Of a stretch of 64,000 bases of DNA, positions 33,733 to 42,868 are shown in pieces. How positions within the stretch are numbered: the first letter of the stretch is position 1; each line of letters starts with the position of its first letter. The notes beneath the pieces were generated by a model. The model had not been told where the DNA came from. It saw nothing but the letters and a program-made list of their open reading frames with translations, and searched no databases. Origin of the DNA: CAMCTV01 sp964420985 (GTDB taxonomy: Bacteria; Bacteroidota; Bacteroidia; Flavobacteriales_D; Sanyastnellaceae). The translations under genes were made by a program, and so were the position numbers. Location: NCBI GenBank assembly GCA_964420985.1, contig CAYQUT010000007.1:43108-107107 (forward strand), in the 5' to 3' direction.

Positions 33733-36700
33733 CTATGGAATGAAGACTTTTATCGATTGTGTATTTACTTCAGAATGAATCAAAACAAAATAGATCCCTG
33801 TTACTAGTTGCGCATTCAATATCCACTTATTGTACTCCAATACACCGCAATCTGTAACCAATAAATGTCCCAATGCGTCATAGACATCAAATCCTGTGGC
33901 AGTTGATAAAGCATCATGATTGACATCGACGATTGGAGGAATCGGTCGAGTCTTTGTGTCGCTCTGACCTTCAAAACAAGCCACAAATGGTATCTCCGGT
34001 TCCCATTGAACAATCCCTAATTGTACTTCATTGGGATCCGCCGCTGGATAGGTTTCCAAAATAAAATTATTCGATATCCATTCATTTCCTGACCAATCCA
34101 AGATTTCCAAGGGTGACGACATGGAGATGAGACCCAATACTGACATCTCCCCTACGCTTCCAAACTGGTTTCCTCCATTGAAGATTCCCGGGGCAATCGC
34201 TTCATTGATGAAAAGATGAATGTCATTATCCTCAAAAACATTCCCGCCCGCTCCATCATTTAATTTCAAAAAAGCTCCTCCAAGTACTTCTATTGCGATG
34301 CCATTTTGTGAGAAAACAGAACAGGCTACTTTCAACTCCCCTCCAGACTGTAAAATACCGGTTTCATAATCGGATAAGGAACACTCTTCGATCACCAAAG
34401 GGGCGTTATTGAAGGCAAATACCTCCAATCCCATAGGATTACCATTACCTGAAAAGGTTACCTGTCTATAAGCAAAAGGCAAACCAACTTCTTGACATAA
34501 CCAACCATTACCAATGACATCGGATGTGTTCATTGTCAACGATCCCTTGGACCATCGTTGTCTCTCATTACCAACCCATCGACATTGATTGGCCCTCAAA
34601 TGAGATTGATTTCCACTCATAGATAGGTGGTGCACAATACAATCCTGCATTAAAATCTTGTTGTTCTCAAAAACAATATCATTTTCATTGTTCTCGAAAG
34701 CCCCCGCTGATAAAAGCCTCACCTTTTCTAACCTAGTCATGGTTTGATTTCGCCATTTGGCATTATTCTCAAACCTAACCGTTCCGCTCTGAATGAAAAT
34801 AGAGCCTTGGAAATCACTCTGAGAAATGAAGTTGGCCATCGTATCCAAATATAGTACCATGTCATCTCGATTATTGCCTTGTAATACTAGCTTGGAACCT
34901 GCACTAAAATGAATAGCCGGATGGGTTTTACTCTTAATCACTGCGGCACCAGTGCTACCGATTAAAGGCTGTAATTCTAATGTTTTACCAATGCCTAAAC
35001 TCAACCTTCCCTCATCTATGACTAGCCGAGCGTCTTCATGTTCCAGAGAAAAATTAGCCCCATTGAAAATGATTTCCCCTCCTTCTTCAATCACGATCTC
35101 TCCGCCCAGATTAACCAAGGAGGACCAATCTTCCATTACGATTCTTGAACCTTGACTTACAATTATCTTACTACCCAAACCGAGATATAATCTCGACTTA
35201 TCGTACAAAACTATTGAGGAACCCAATCCAAGTTTTAATTCACATTTATGCGAACCCATGTCATCTCCAACCAACAAAACAGTCTTGTCTTTTAAAACAA
35301 AACTAGACTGATGACAATTCGCGATTAATCGCATCTTCAGGGTGGGTGGTTGAATCATTATGGCAGAATCACAAAACGTTGCGTTCTGTATATTCAAAGC
35401 CACCACTTGTGTCCCATATAGAGTGGTAGGAAATAAGAAATGATCACTGGTTGAAGCATAATGATATGGACTACAGGGATAAGCATTCGCAGCTATCATA
35501 GCCGCTGATAACCCATCCAATTTTCCCAACAGCCATTGGATGTTTTGTGGCGTCATCGCGACATGTGGCTGATTGTCTCCTGGAGGAACATACCATTCAT
35601 CGAATGGGGTTGAATCTGGTTGTGCTATCAAGGCGTCTAATAATCCAATGTTTTGATTTCCATGGAAATCGAGCGCGCTTTGGGGAGAGATGAAACCATG
35701 TTTCAAGGTGTATTGATCAGCTGTGATGAAATTGCAATTGTCCAAGTAATCAGCATTTTCATTGATGACATCCACCAATTCTTTTACAGAAGTTCTGTAT
35801 CCACCTGGTTTATAATCCAATGCCGGTGCTGCGCTTGAAAGAGAATAAACCCCATTGAAGGAAGTAAATGCAAAAGACAAAAGAGAAGAATAGGTCTCAC
35901 TGTAAATCAAGTCTGCAATCACATACATAGCATTGCTCGACAATGCGTGCTCTGGATTTCCGGGTGATGCATAAAGCCACATTCGAAACTCATCCCCAGA
36001 GAATAAATTAGATGCATTACAGGATGTTTCCAGTAAAGGGGTCCATGCGGGAGTCTCAATGGGGGTGCCCAATCCACTGCCATTGGCTATGGACCAGTTA
36101 AGGCACTTATGAGGCATCCCTAACTCACTTAAATAGTGCTGAAAAGCAACAAAATCTGTTGGGCTAAGGCTTTGCCCATTGACCGTCAAGTACTGGTTTA
36201 CCAGCATTTGCTTGGATGCAGGTCGAGACAACGCTTCATTTTGAAAAGCTTCTGCCTCTGCCGAAAATGGGGTCAAAAAATCAATGGTTGTTTGAATAGA
36301 CATTGGAATATGTGCTCCTTGATGAGGAGAATCCCAAGAGATATACACCCCTGTGCAATGATCCTGTCCATCCCTCTCCATTTCGGTAAGGGCAACCCTT
36401 ACTACCTGCCCGCCCATACTGGCCCCAGCCACAACCAACTGGTTCTGCCCTTCTTTGTAAGCATTGCACAAATCTAGGAGGTGCTTGAGCAATGCGGCAT
36501 TTGCTCTTATATCCGCAGCTCCGTCAACAAAATCAAGCAAAATCAAATCATACCCGCGCTCCCGCAAGGAGGAGATCAATTCAGGAGACTGTGATAACAT
36601 CGGATAGTTTTCTTGATCAGCACCTAAAAATTGACACCATCCAAAATCACCTATTTGACCATGCCATTGCTGTGAATTAAAATCTATCCCCTCAACAAAA

Positions 36701-37533
36701 ACAAATGGTAAGTCAAAAATTCCATCCTCACTCCAAAGGGTATAAGCATTACCCGAAATGTTTGACCCATCAAACAGTGCCGATATTCTCCAAGGTAAAC
36801 CGTCTTCTGTTATCCATGGCGGGCTATGCGGCAATAAATCACAACCCTCAACCCCACTTCCTTCCAACACGGTTGACGTGCTGTAAACTTCTCCGTCCGT
36901 TGTAAAACGAAATTGAATAATTCTATCGGTCACCACGTTGTCATATTGAACAACCATCAAACCATCCCATTGCAAATCTCTCCATCCAGTGCCATCATCA
37001 AAATTCACCTCCCACATCCCCTGCACGTTGGTCCAACCGCACGTTGCAGGAATACGGAAATGAACCTCCCTACTCTGCATAACACTTGCGCTCATGGGAA
37101 CCATCAAGGTAAAATCAGATTTGTACACGGAGTCCATGAAAAGAGAAGGAACAAAATATTGTCCGTCGAGAGAATCAAAGTAAGCGGGCTGACTTCCATC
37201 GATGAATTGATAATGCAAGGCCGTGGGAAAAAGGGTAATGGTATTTACCAATCCCATAGAGGGATCGACCAATTTCCTTCTCTCTGTAATTCCCGTTCCA
37301 TCATGATCCAGTCGACTATTTAGTAGGCTTTTCATGGCCTGCCAACCGTCAGAAAAACTTGTTGTATCTCCCGTTTCAGGAGGCCTTTTCATCAAGGGTG
37401 ATTCTTTCCACAATATACCAGATGGAACTGCACTCGAATCAATGATAAAAGTGGATTGGCTTTGAAGATTCTGAATAAAAAAGGTGGGAAAAATTAGGGC
37501 AAGGAAATTCCTGCACGATTGATTAAAAATCAT
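33733..37533 (-). CDS. Giant secreted alpha/beta-hydrolase with beta-helix and T9SS sorting domain
   Basis: A 1266-residue protein with a signal peptide (to about NLQSQ). Residues about 260-560 look like an alpha/beta-hydrolase: FVFVEGIDFNSQQW, LILLDFVDGAADI, and the nucleophile elbow VVAGASMGGQVVR with Ser near 371 (GxSxG), then ISWDSPHQGAHIP. The middle (about 780-1130) is a regular beta-helix (DKSRLYLGLGSKIIVSQGSR...). The last ~80 residues (FDVYDALGHLLVTDCG ... GIYFVLIHSE ... SIKVFIP) fit a T9SS type A sorting domain. A secreted lipase/esterase on the cell surface is the best guess; substrate unknown. The full catalytic triad was not traced. Confidence 0.78.
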   Translation of the reverse strand: MIFNQSCRNFLALIFPTFFIQNLQSQSTFIIDSSAVPSGILWKESPLMKRPPETGDTTSFSDGWQAMKSLLNSRLDHDGTGITERRKLVDPSMGLVNTITLFPTALHYQFIDGSQPAYFDSLDGQYFVPSLFMDSVYKSDFTLMVPMSASVMQSREVHFRIPATCGWTNVQGMWEVNFDDGTGWRDLQWDGLMVVQYDNVVTDRIIQFRFTTDGEVYSTSTVLEGSGVEGCDLLPHSPPWITEDGLPWRISALFDGSNISGNAYTLWSEDGIFDLPFVFVEGIDFNSQQWHGQIGDFGWCQFLGADQENYPMLSQSPELISSLRERGYDLILLDFVDGAADIRANAALLKHLLDLCNAYKEGQNQLVVAGASMGGQVVRVALTEMERDGQDHCTGVYISWDSPHQGAHIPMSIQTTIDFLTPFSAEAEAFQNEALSRPASKQMLVNQYLTVNGQSLSPTDFVAFQHYLSELGMPHKCLNWSIANGSGLGTPIETPAWTPLLETSCNASNLFSGDEFRMWLYASPGNPEHALSSNAMYVIADLIYSETYSSLLSFAFTSFNGVYSLSSAAPALDYKPGGYRTSVKELVDVINENADYLDNCNFITADQYTLKHGFISPQSALDFHGNQNIGLLDALIAQPDSTPFDEWYVPPGDNQPHVAMTPQNIQWLLGKLDGLSAAMIAANAYPCSPYHYASTSDHFLFPTTLYGTQVVALNIQNATFCDSAIMIQPPTLKMRLIANCHQSSFVLKDKTVLLVGDDMGSHKCELKLGLGSSIVLYDKSRLYLGLGSKIIVSQGSRIVMEDWSSLVNLGGEIVIEEGGEIIFNGANFSLEHEDARLVIDEGRLSLGIGKTLELQPLIGSTGAAVIKSKTHPAIHFSAGSKLVLQGNNRDDMVLYLDTMANFISQSDFQGSIFIQSGTVRFENNAKWRNQTMTRLEKVRLLSAGAFENNENDIVFENNKILMQDCIVHHLSMSGNQSHLRANQCRWVGNERQRWSKGSLTMNTSDVIGNGWLCQEVGLPFAYRQVTFSGNGNPMGLEVFAFNNAPLVIEECSLSDYETGILQSGGELKVACSVFSQNGIAIEVLGGAFLKLNDGAGGNVFEDNDIHLFINEAIAPGIFNGGNQFGSVGEMSVLGLISMSSPLEILDWSGNEWISNNFILETYPAADPNEVQLGIVQWEPEIPFVACFEGQSDTKTRPIPPIVDVNHDALSTATGFDVYDALGHLLVTDCGVLEYNKWILNAQLVTGIYFVLIHSEVNTQSIKVFIP

Positions 37534-37558
37534 GTCATTAAAAGTTTAAAGTGAGTAA

Positions 37559-38173
37559 TTAGATAGAGATAACCAGGGTGTCTTCCCCTAAAAATGTCGG
37601 GTTGGTGAAATAGATAAACTCAGGTTCCGTTTGTTCTCCATTCAACAACAGCTTTTGAAAAGCTACACGCTGTTGGGCATGGGCAAATACATCCACAGAA
37701 TACACATCCCCTGGGGCGATGAGTGTCACAAATTCAGATTCCGGCGCATAGGCATATACGTATACACCAGAAACCAATCCGGATAAGCTTGTATCTACAA
37801 CTTGAATATGGACTTTGGCTTTGCCATAGATATAATAATTGCTGTTGCTTCCGTCATAATCTACTTCTTGCGCACTGGCATATCCCAAATCCCAAAATTC
37901 ATCTGTAGATTTAAAATACAACCAATCTGCATTGGAGGATTTTGGAACGATAAAGCTGCCGTCGGATTGGGTCTGCCCCTGCCAATAGGAAACATAGGCA
38001 TTGCCTCCGGTGGCATTGCCCATTGCAGAACCCAACAACTGAACATCCGCGGATGCAATGGGTTGATCCGTTCCGAAAAGCAATAACCGACCTGTTATGG
38101 CTCCATCCATTTCATTATCTTGATGACAAGAGGAAAAATAGAAGAGTAAAAGAAGATAAAGTGTGTTTTTCAT
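37559..38173 (-). CDS. Hypothetical lipoprotein with carboxypeptidase-regulatory-like start
   Basis: A 204-residue lipoprotein (lipobox YFSSC, Cys16). The region after it (AITGRLLLFGTDQPIASADV) looks like a carboxypeptidase-regulatory-like or transthyretin-like beta-sandwich, continuing with GSFIVPKSSNADWLYF and VHIQVVDTSLSGLVSGVYVYAY. No catalytic residues stand out. The gene precedes the giant hydrolase by 25 bp on the same strand, so they may be cotranscribed and cooperate at the surface. Family not recognised further. Confidence 0.68.
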   Translation of the reverse strand: MKNTLYLLLLFYFSSCHQDNEMDGAITGRLLLFGTDQPIASADVQLLGSAMGNATGGNAYVSYWQGQTQSDGSFIVPKSSNADWLYFKSTDEFWDLGYASAQEVDYDGSNSNYYIYGKAKVHIQVVDTSLSGLVSGVYVYAYAPESEFVTLIAPGDVYSVDVFAHAQQRVAFQKLLLNGEQTEPEFIYFTNPTFLGEDTLVISI

Positions 38174-38255
38174 TTTGTTTAATTTTAATGCAACAAATTT
38201 GAAAAAACAAATGGGATTATCCTATAGGAAATAACCTATAAATTATGCCAATATA

Positions 38256-38747
38256 TTATGGTCTATAAGACAACTTGTAATCTTCCACAAATTCTTCCAA
38301 AACAGGCGTCAATTCTTCGTTCAACTTCTTTTTCTTCTCCTCTAAATCACTGGTCAATTGCTTTATGCGCATAATGTCCTGATTGTTTTGTTGAATATGC
38401 AACATCTTCCAAACCTCTATTTTTTGCTGATAATCCGGACAAACCTGCTCTTTCATGGTACTAACCCAATTGGTCATGGCCACCTTTAGTCGGTCGTCTT
38501 CATCGGGAAGGGAAAGGGTATCCAAGGTCAATTGTAATTTGCCCAATAACATTTCTATCGAGTCCATTTTCTCATTCACAGCTCTGTACGAAGTGGTATC
38601 CGAAAAACCCCTCTCCAAACGCTCACTTACCTCAACAATTTCATTGTAACGAACGACTATGGCATTGTAATGCCATTGCGCCCTCCGATAATCACCCCGA
38701 CATGATACCATCAGCAACAAACCAACCACGAGCATTCTAAAAAGCAT
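38256..38747 (-). CDS. Small helical lipoprotein, unknown function
   Basis: A 163-residue lipoprotein with lipobox LLMVSC (Cys16). The rest is helical and charged (AQWHYNAIVVRYNEIVEVSERLE-type helix, then a C-terminal coiled coil SDLEEKKKKLNEELTPV). No domain is recognised. It is divergent from truB, only 43 bp apart, with its own leaderless-type promoter. Confidence 0.7.
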   Translation of the reverse strand: MLFRMLVVGLLLMVSCRGDYRRAQWHYNAIVVRYNEIVEVSERLERGFSDTTSYRAVNEKMDSIEMLLGKLQLTLDTLSLPDEDDRLKVAMTNWVSTMKEQVCPDYQQKIEVWKMLHIQQNNQDIMRIKQLTSDLEEKKKKLNEELTPVLEEFVEDYKLSYRP

Positions 38748-38751
38748 GAAT

Positions 38752-38759
38752 CAAATTTA
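38752..38759 (-). promoter_or_regulatory. -7 element TAAATTTG, leaderless promoter of the helical lipoprotein
   Basis: The minus strand reads TAAATTTG-ATTC-ATG: an exact consensus with the four-base spacing. It is back-to-back with the truB box 20 bp away. Confidence 0.62.
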
Positions 38760-38778
38760 ATTCAATCCGTTTCGTGAT

Positions 38779-38786
38779 TAGCTTTG
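38779..38786 (+). promoter_or_regulatory. -7 element TAGCTTTG, leaderless promoter of truB
   Basis: TAGCTTTG-TCCC-ATG: an exact consensus four bases before ATG 38791. Confidence 0.65.
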
Positions 38787-38790
38787 TCCC

Positions 38791-39531
38791 ATGGATTTTC
38801 CACAAACATACCAAGAGCTCATTGACGGATGGGTATTCATTGTGGACAAACCCCTTGAATGGACCAGTTTTGACGTCGTCAATAAATTCAAATTCCATCT
38901 CAAGAGTCTTAAAAAAATACAGCCAGAGGACTTAAAATCTCGCAATGTAAAAGTAGGCCATGCAGGTACCCTTGACCCATTGGCTACAGGCCTTTTGGTA
39001 GTTTGCGTGGGCAAAAAAACCAAAGAAATAGATCAATTTCAAGGAGGAATCAAAACCTACACGGGTACCATAACCATGGGTCAAACCACCCCGAGTTATG
39101 ATTTAGAAACCCCACCCGAAGGGAGTTTTCCCTACGCTCACTTGACAGAAATAACTTTGCAGGAAACCGCAAATACTTTTTTAGGCGAGCAATGGCAAAC
39201 CCCTCCTGTTTTTAGCGCAAAACAAATCAACGGAAAAAGGGCCTACGAGTTTGCCCGAGAAGGTGTTGAAATTGAAATGAAAAAAGCGCTAGTCGAAATA
39301 TTGTCTTTTAAGATTACCCATGTGGCATTGCCTCATGTCGAATTTGAAATTGTTTGTTCAAAGGGAACCTACATCAGAACCATCGCGCATGAGTTTGGAC
39401 AACGATTAAACAGCGGCTCGCACTTGTCCCAATTGAGAAGAACCAATAGTGCTCCCTTCGACATTTCCTCAGCCCATTCCTTGGAGGAAATCAACGCATT
39501 TTTCAAGAAATGGACCTTTTTTGAAAAATAA
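38791..39531 (+). CDS. truB: tRNA pseudouridine(55) synthase
   Basis: A 246-residue enzyme that makes pseudouridine at position 55 in the T loop of tRNAs. The catalytic Asp is D62 in GHAGTLDPLATGLLV; KPLEWTSFDVVNK, GTITMGQTTPSYD and KGTYIRTIAHEFG are also conserved. It lacks a C-terminal PUA domain, as in many Bacteroidota. It is followed by queA after 98 bp; in related genomes uppP comes directly upstream, but here a lipoprotein does. Confidence 0.94.
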   Translation: MDFPQTYQELIDGWVFIVDKPLEWTSFDVVNKFKFHLKSLKKIQPEDLKSRNVKVGHAGTLDPLATGLLVVCVGKKTKEIDQFQGGIKTYTGTITMGQTTPSYDLETPPEGSFPYAHLTEITLQETANTFLGEQWQTPPVFSAKQINGKRAYEFAREGVEIEMKKALVEILSFKITHVALPHVEFEIVCSKGTYIRTIAHEFGQRLNSGSHLSQLRRTNSAPFDISSAHSLEEINAFFKKWTFFEK

Positions 39532-39588
39532 TTCATTCATTTTCAAACAATTAGATTGCCACCCCTTTACAACGGCTTCAAAAAGTTG

Positions 39589-39596
39589 TATGTTTG
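39589..39596 (+). promoter_or_regulatory. -7 element TATGTTTG of queA
   Basis: An exact TAnnTTTG match 33 bases before ATG 39630, predicting a leader of about 29 nt and partial independence from truB. Confidence 0.48.
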
Positions 39597-39629
39597 CCGA
39601 CCTTTTAAAATTAACGAATTGATTATCAA

Positions 39630-40682
39630 ATGAAACTAGGACAATTTCGCTATAAAATTCCAGAAGAATTAATTGCCAAATACCCCGCACATCACCGTGA
39701 CGAATCACGTTTGATGGTGGTCCATAAAAAATCTGGAAAAATTGAACACAAGATGTTCAAGGATTTGATCAACTACTTTGAGGAAGGTGATGTATTGATC
39801 AACAACAACACCCGTGTTTTTCCAGCTCGCATGTATGGAAACAAAGAGAAAACAGGATCGATGATTGAAGTTTTCTTGTTGCGTGAATTGAATGCCCAAA
39901 ACTTCCTGTGGGATACCGTGGTAGACCCCGCCAGAAAAATCAGAATCGGGAACAAATTATACTTCGGTGAAAATGACGAGTTGGTGGCAGAAGTCATTGA
40001 CAATACCACTTCTAGAGGAAGAACCTTGCGTTTCTTGTTTGACGGAACCCATGAAGAATTTAAAGCTTTGGTGTACAAATTGGGCGAAACACCCATTCCT
40101 AAATATGTCAACAGACCTGTTGAGCCTGAAGATGAATTCCATTATCAAACCATGTTTGCCAAACATGAGGGTGCTGTTGCTGCTCCTACTGCGGGATTGC
40201 ACTTCACACGTGAATTGTGTAAGCGTCTTGAAATCAAAGGCGTTAATATGGCGGAATTGACTTTGCACATTGGCATTGGAACCTTTAGAACCGTTGAAGT
40301 AGAGGATTTGACCAAACACAAAACAGACAGTGAGCAGCTCATCATTCCTGATGTTACTGCCCAAATGGTCAATGAGGCCAAAATCAAAGGCAATAGGGTG
40401 TGTGCGGTAGGATCTACGGTTGCGCGCGCATTTGAGTGCAGCATCAGTACAGATCAATTGCTAAAACCATTTGATGGTTGGGCCAGTAAGTTTATCTTCC
40501 CTCCTCACGATTTTGTTATTGCAGACAGCTTGATTACCAACTTCCATGAACCAGAAAGTGTTTTGTTGATGCAAACCACCGCCTTTGGAGGACATGACTT
40601 GATCATGCATGCATACAACGAAGCTGTGAAAGAAAAATACCGCTTCTTCTGTTATGGAGATGCGATGTTGATCTTAGGCTAA
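39630..40682 (+). CDS. queA: S-adenosylmethionine:tRNA ribosyltransferase-isomerase
   Basis: A 350-residue enzyme that adds the epoxycyclopentane ring to make epoxyqueuosine in tRNA. The N-terminus (YKIPEELIAKYPAHHRDESRLMV), INNNTRVFPARMYG, the AAPTAGLHFTRELC core and NFHEPESVLLM are diagnostic. Length is normal (about 350). It follows truB, an arrangement common in Bacteroidota, and is 5 bp upstream of the radical SAM gene, with which it is probably cotranscribed. Confidence 0.95.
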   Translation: MKLGQFRYKIPEELIAKYPAHHRDESRLMVVHKKSGKIEHKMFKDLINYFEEGDVLINNNTRVFPARMYGNKEKTGSMIEVFLLRELNAQNFLWDTVVDPARKIRIGNKLYFGENDELVAEVIDNTTSRGRTLRFLFDGTHEEFKALVYKLGETPIPKYVNRPVEPEDEFHYQTMFAKHEGAVAAPTAGLHFTRELCKRLEIKGVNMAELTLHIGIGTFRTVEVEDLTKHKTDSEQLIIPDVTAQMVNEAKIKGNRVCAVGSTVARAFECSISTDQLLKPFDGWASKFIFPPHDFVIADSLITNFHEPESVLLMQTTAFGGHDLIMHAYNEAVKEKYRFFCYGDAMLILG

Positions 40683-40687
40683 ACTTT

Positions 40688-42868
40688 GTGACCAAGACAT
40701 TACTTTTTATCCCCCCTTTGACCCAGTTGAATACGCCGTACCCTGCGACGGCCTATCTCACTGGGTTTTTGCGTCAGCAAGGTCTATCCTCGAGACAAGG
40801 AGACCTAGGGCTAGATTTGGTATTGTCCATGTTCAATGCCCAAGGCCTATCTGATATTTTTGATCAAATAGAAAACGGTCATTACGCACTAAGTTCTGAT
40901 TTAAAATCTATCTTATCGAATCGTGAATTGTATCAAAGTACAATTGATGCTGTTATTGCCTTTCTTCAAAACAAAAACTATACCCTTGGATACCGCATAG
41001 CCAAAGGCAATTACCTACCCCAAGGTTCCCGATTCAATCAAATCAAAGACTTAGAATGGTTTTTTGGTAACATTGGCGTGCAGGATACTGCGCGTTACAA
41101 ATGCACCATGTATCTGGAAGATTTGTCTGATTTGATTCAAGCCACAGTGGGTCCACAATTTGGCTTTTCTAAATATGCAGAACGCATCGCGCGCACTGCT
41201 GTTTCTTTTGATCCCATTGAGGCAGAACTTCAGAAGGAGACAGGATTTTTAGACCAAATCCTTCTTCGTTGCGTGCAACAATACTTTGATGAAGAGATCC
41301 CTGACTTTGTTGGATTTACTGTTCCCTTTGGTGGTAACCTATACGGAGCTTTAAAAGTTGGTCAATGGATAAAACAACATTATCCGCATGTCAAAATTGC
41401 CATGGGAGGAGGATATCCCAATACGGAGTTGCGTGAATTGTCTGACCCTAGAATCTTTCAGTACCTAGACTACATTACACTGGATGACGGTGAAGGCCCT
41501 ATTCTGAACTTGATTCAAAACCATGGAGCACCCGATACCGAAAAAAAATTCAAGAGGACCTTTCATTTACAAGAAGATAAAGTTGTTTTCACAGACAACT
41601 TATTGGGCGGAGATTTTTTGCATCAGCAAAAACCAGCTCCATCCTACAAGGGTTTAAAACTTGATCAATACCTATCCGTTATAGACATGCCCAATCCCAT
41701 GCACCGCCTATGGAATGATGGCCGCTGGAACAAAATGACTGTGGCACACGGATGCTATTGGAAAAAATGCAGCTTCTGTGATATCCACTTGGACTACATC
41801 GGAAGATATGATAAAGCAACGGCCGAGCATTTGGTCAATCAAATGGAAGAGCTCATTGCGGAAACAGGGGAAACAGGTTTTCATTTTGTTGATGAAGCAG
41901 CGCCACCCGCTGCACTGAGAGACCTCGCTATTGAAATCATCAATAGAAAACTCCAAGTATCCTGGTGGGCCAACATTCGATTTGAAAAATCATTTGATGC
42001 GGATTTATGCCAATTATTGGCCGCATCAGGATGCATTGCCGTGACGGGGGGATTGGAAGTGGCCAGTCCTCGTATCCTAGACTTGATTGACAAAGGTATC
42101 ACGGTAGATCAAGTCGCTAGGGTGGGCAGGGCATTTAGTGAAGCCGGTATTTTGGTTCACGCTTATTTGATGTATGGATTTCCAACACAAACCGCACAAG
42201 AAACCATTGATTCCTTAGAAGTGGTGCGACAGCTTTTTCAGCACAATCTATTGCACTCGGGCCATTGGCACCAATTTGCCATGACCGTTCACAGTCCTGT
42301 TGGAAAAGATCCTGAGAAATACGGCGTAATTCGCACTGGGCCTGAATTCAAAGGTTTTGCCAATAACGATCTTTACCATGAGGACCCAAAAGGCGCCAAC
42401 CATGAATTGTTTTCAGACGGATTAAAAAAAGCACTGTACAATTACATGCACGGCATTGGGATAGATTTTCCATTAAAAAAATTCTTCAGCTTCGCGATTC
42501 CCGAACCCTTAGTTCCACGAACATTGATTGAGCGCAGTCTCAAAGCATCCCCATTGGATGATACCAATCGAGCAGGATTTAAATTTTGTTTGCTGCAAAA
42601 TACATTGGTGCTCAAAAAACAAATCGGGGGGAACAAAGAGGTGGAAATCATTGGTGCCAAAGGAAAAGAAACCATTGAAATACCCCTACACGCCGCGCAA
42701 TTTCTAGTGGACAATCAAGAACAATTCTCTTGGGGTTACGCTGGTGAATGGGACTATAGCACAACACTTGAAAAATTAGCCTCGTTGTGCAAAAAGACAA
42801 CAGAAGAATTGGTACAACAGAAATGGTGGAAATCCTTCCGCCGCTTTTTTATTGTTATCAAAGGCTAA
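40688..42868 (+). CDS. B12-binding-type radical SAM protein
   Basis: A 726-residue protein. The N-terminal part (LLFIPPLTQLNTPYPATAYLTGFLR, later VKIAMGGGYPNTELRELSD) resembles a cobalamin-binding Rossmann domain but lacks a DxHxxG His that I can see. The radical SAM cluster is CYWKKCSFC (CxxxCxxC, about 356-363), followed by FHFVDEAAP, ALRDLAIEI and the GGLEVASPRIL strand. Its product is unknown. A GTG start gives the best N-terminus and lies 5 bp after queA. The last 4 bases overlap the convergent TPR gene. Confidence 0.85.
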   Translation: MTKTLLFIPPLTQLNTPYPATAYLTGFLRQQGLSSRQGDLGLDLVLSMFNAQGLSDIFDQIENGHYALSSDLKSILSNRELYQSTIDAVIAFLQNKNYTLGYRIAKGNYLPQGSRFNQIKDLEWFFGNIGVQDTARYKCTMYLEDLSDLIQATVGPQFGFSKYAERIARTAVSFDPIEAELQKETGFLDQILLRCVQQYFDEEIPDFVGFTVPFGGNLYGALKVGQWIKQHYPHVKIAMGGGYPNTELRELSDPRIFQYLDYITLDDGEGPILNLIQNHGAPDTEKKFKRTFHLQEDKVVFTDNLLGGDFLHQQKPAPSYKGLKLDQYLSVIDMPNPMHRLWNDGRWNKMTVAHGCYWKKCSFCDIHLDYIGRYDKATAEHLVNQMEELIAETGETGFHFVDEAAPPAALRDLAIEIINRKLQVSWWANIRFEKSFDADLCQLLAASGCIAVTGGLEVASPRILDLIDKGITVDQVARVGRAFSEAGILVHAYLMYGFPTQTAQETIDSLEVVRQLFQHNLLHSGHWHQFAMTVHSPVGKDPEKYGVIRTGPEFKGFANNDLYHEDPKGANHELFSDGLKKALYNYMHGIGIDFPLKKFFSFAIPEPLVPRTLIERSLKASPLDDTNRAGFKFCLLQNTLVLKKQIGGNKEVEIIGAKGKETIEIPLHAAQFLVDNQEQFSWGYAGEWDYSTTLEKLASLCKKTTEELVQQKWWKSFRRFFIVIKG

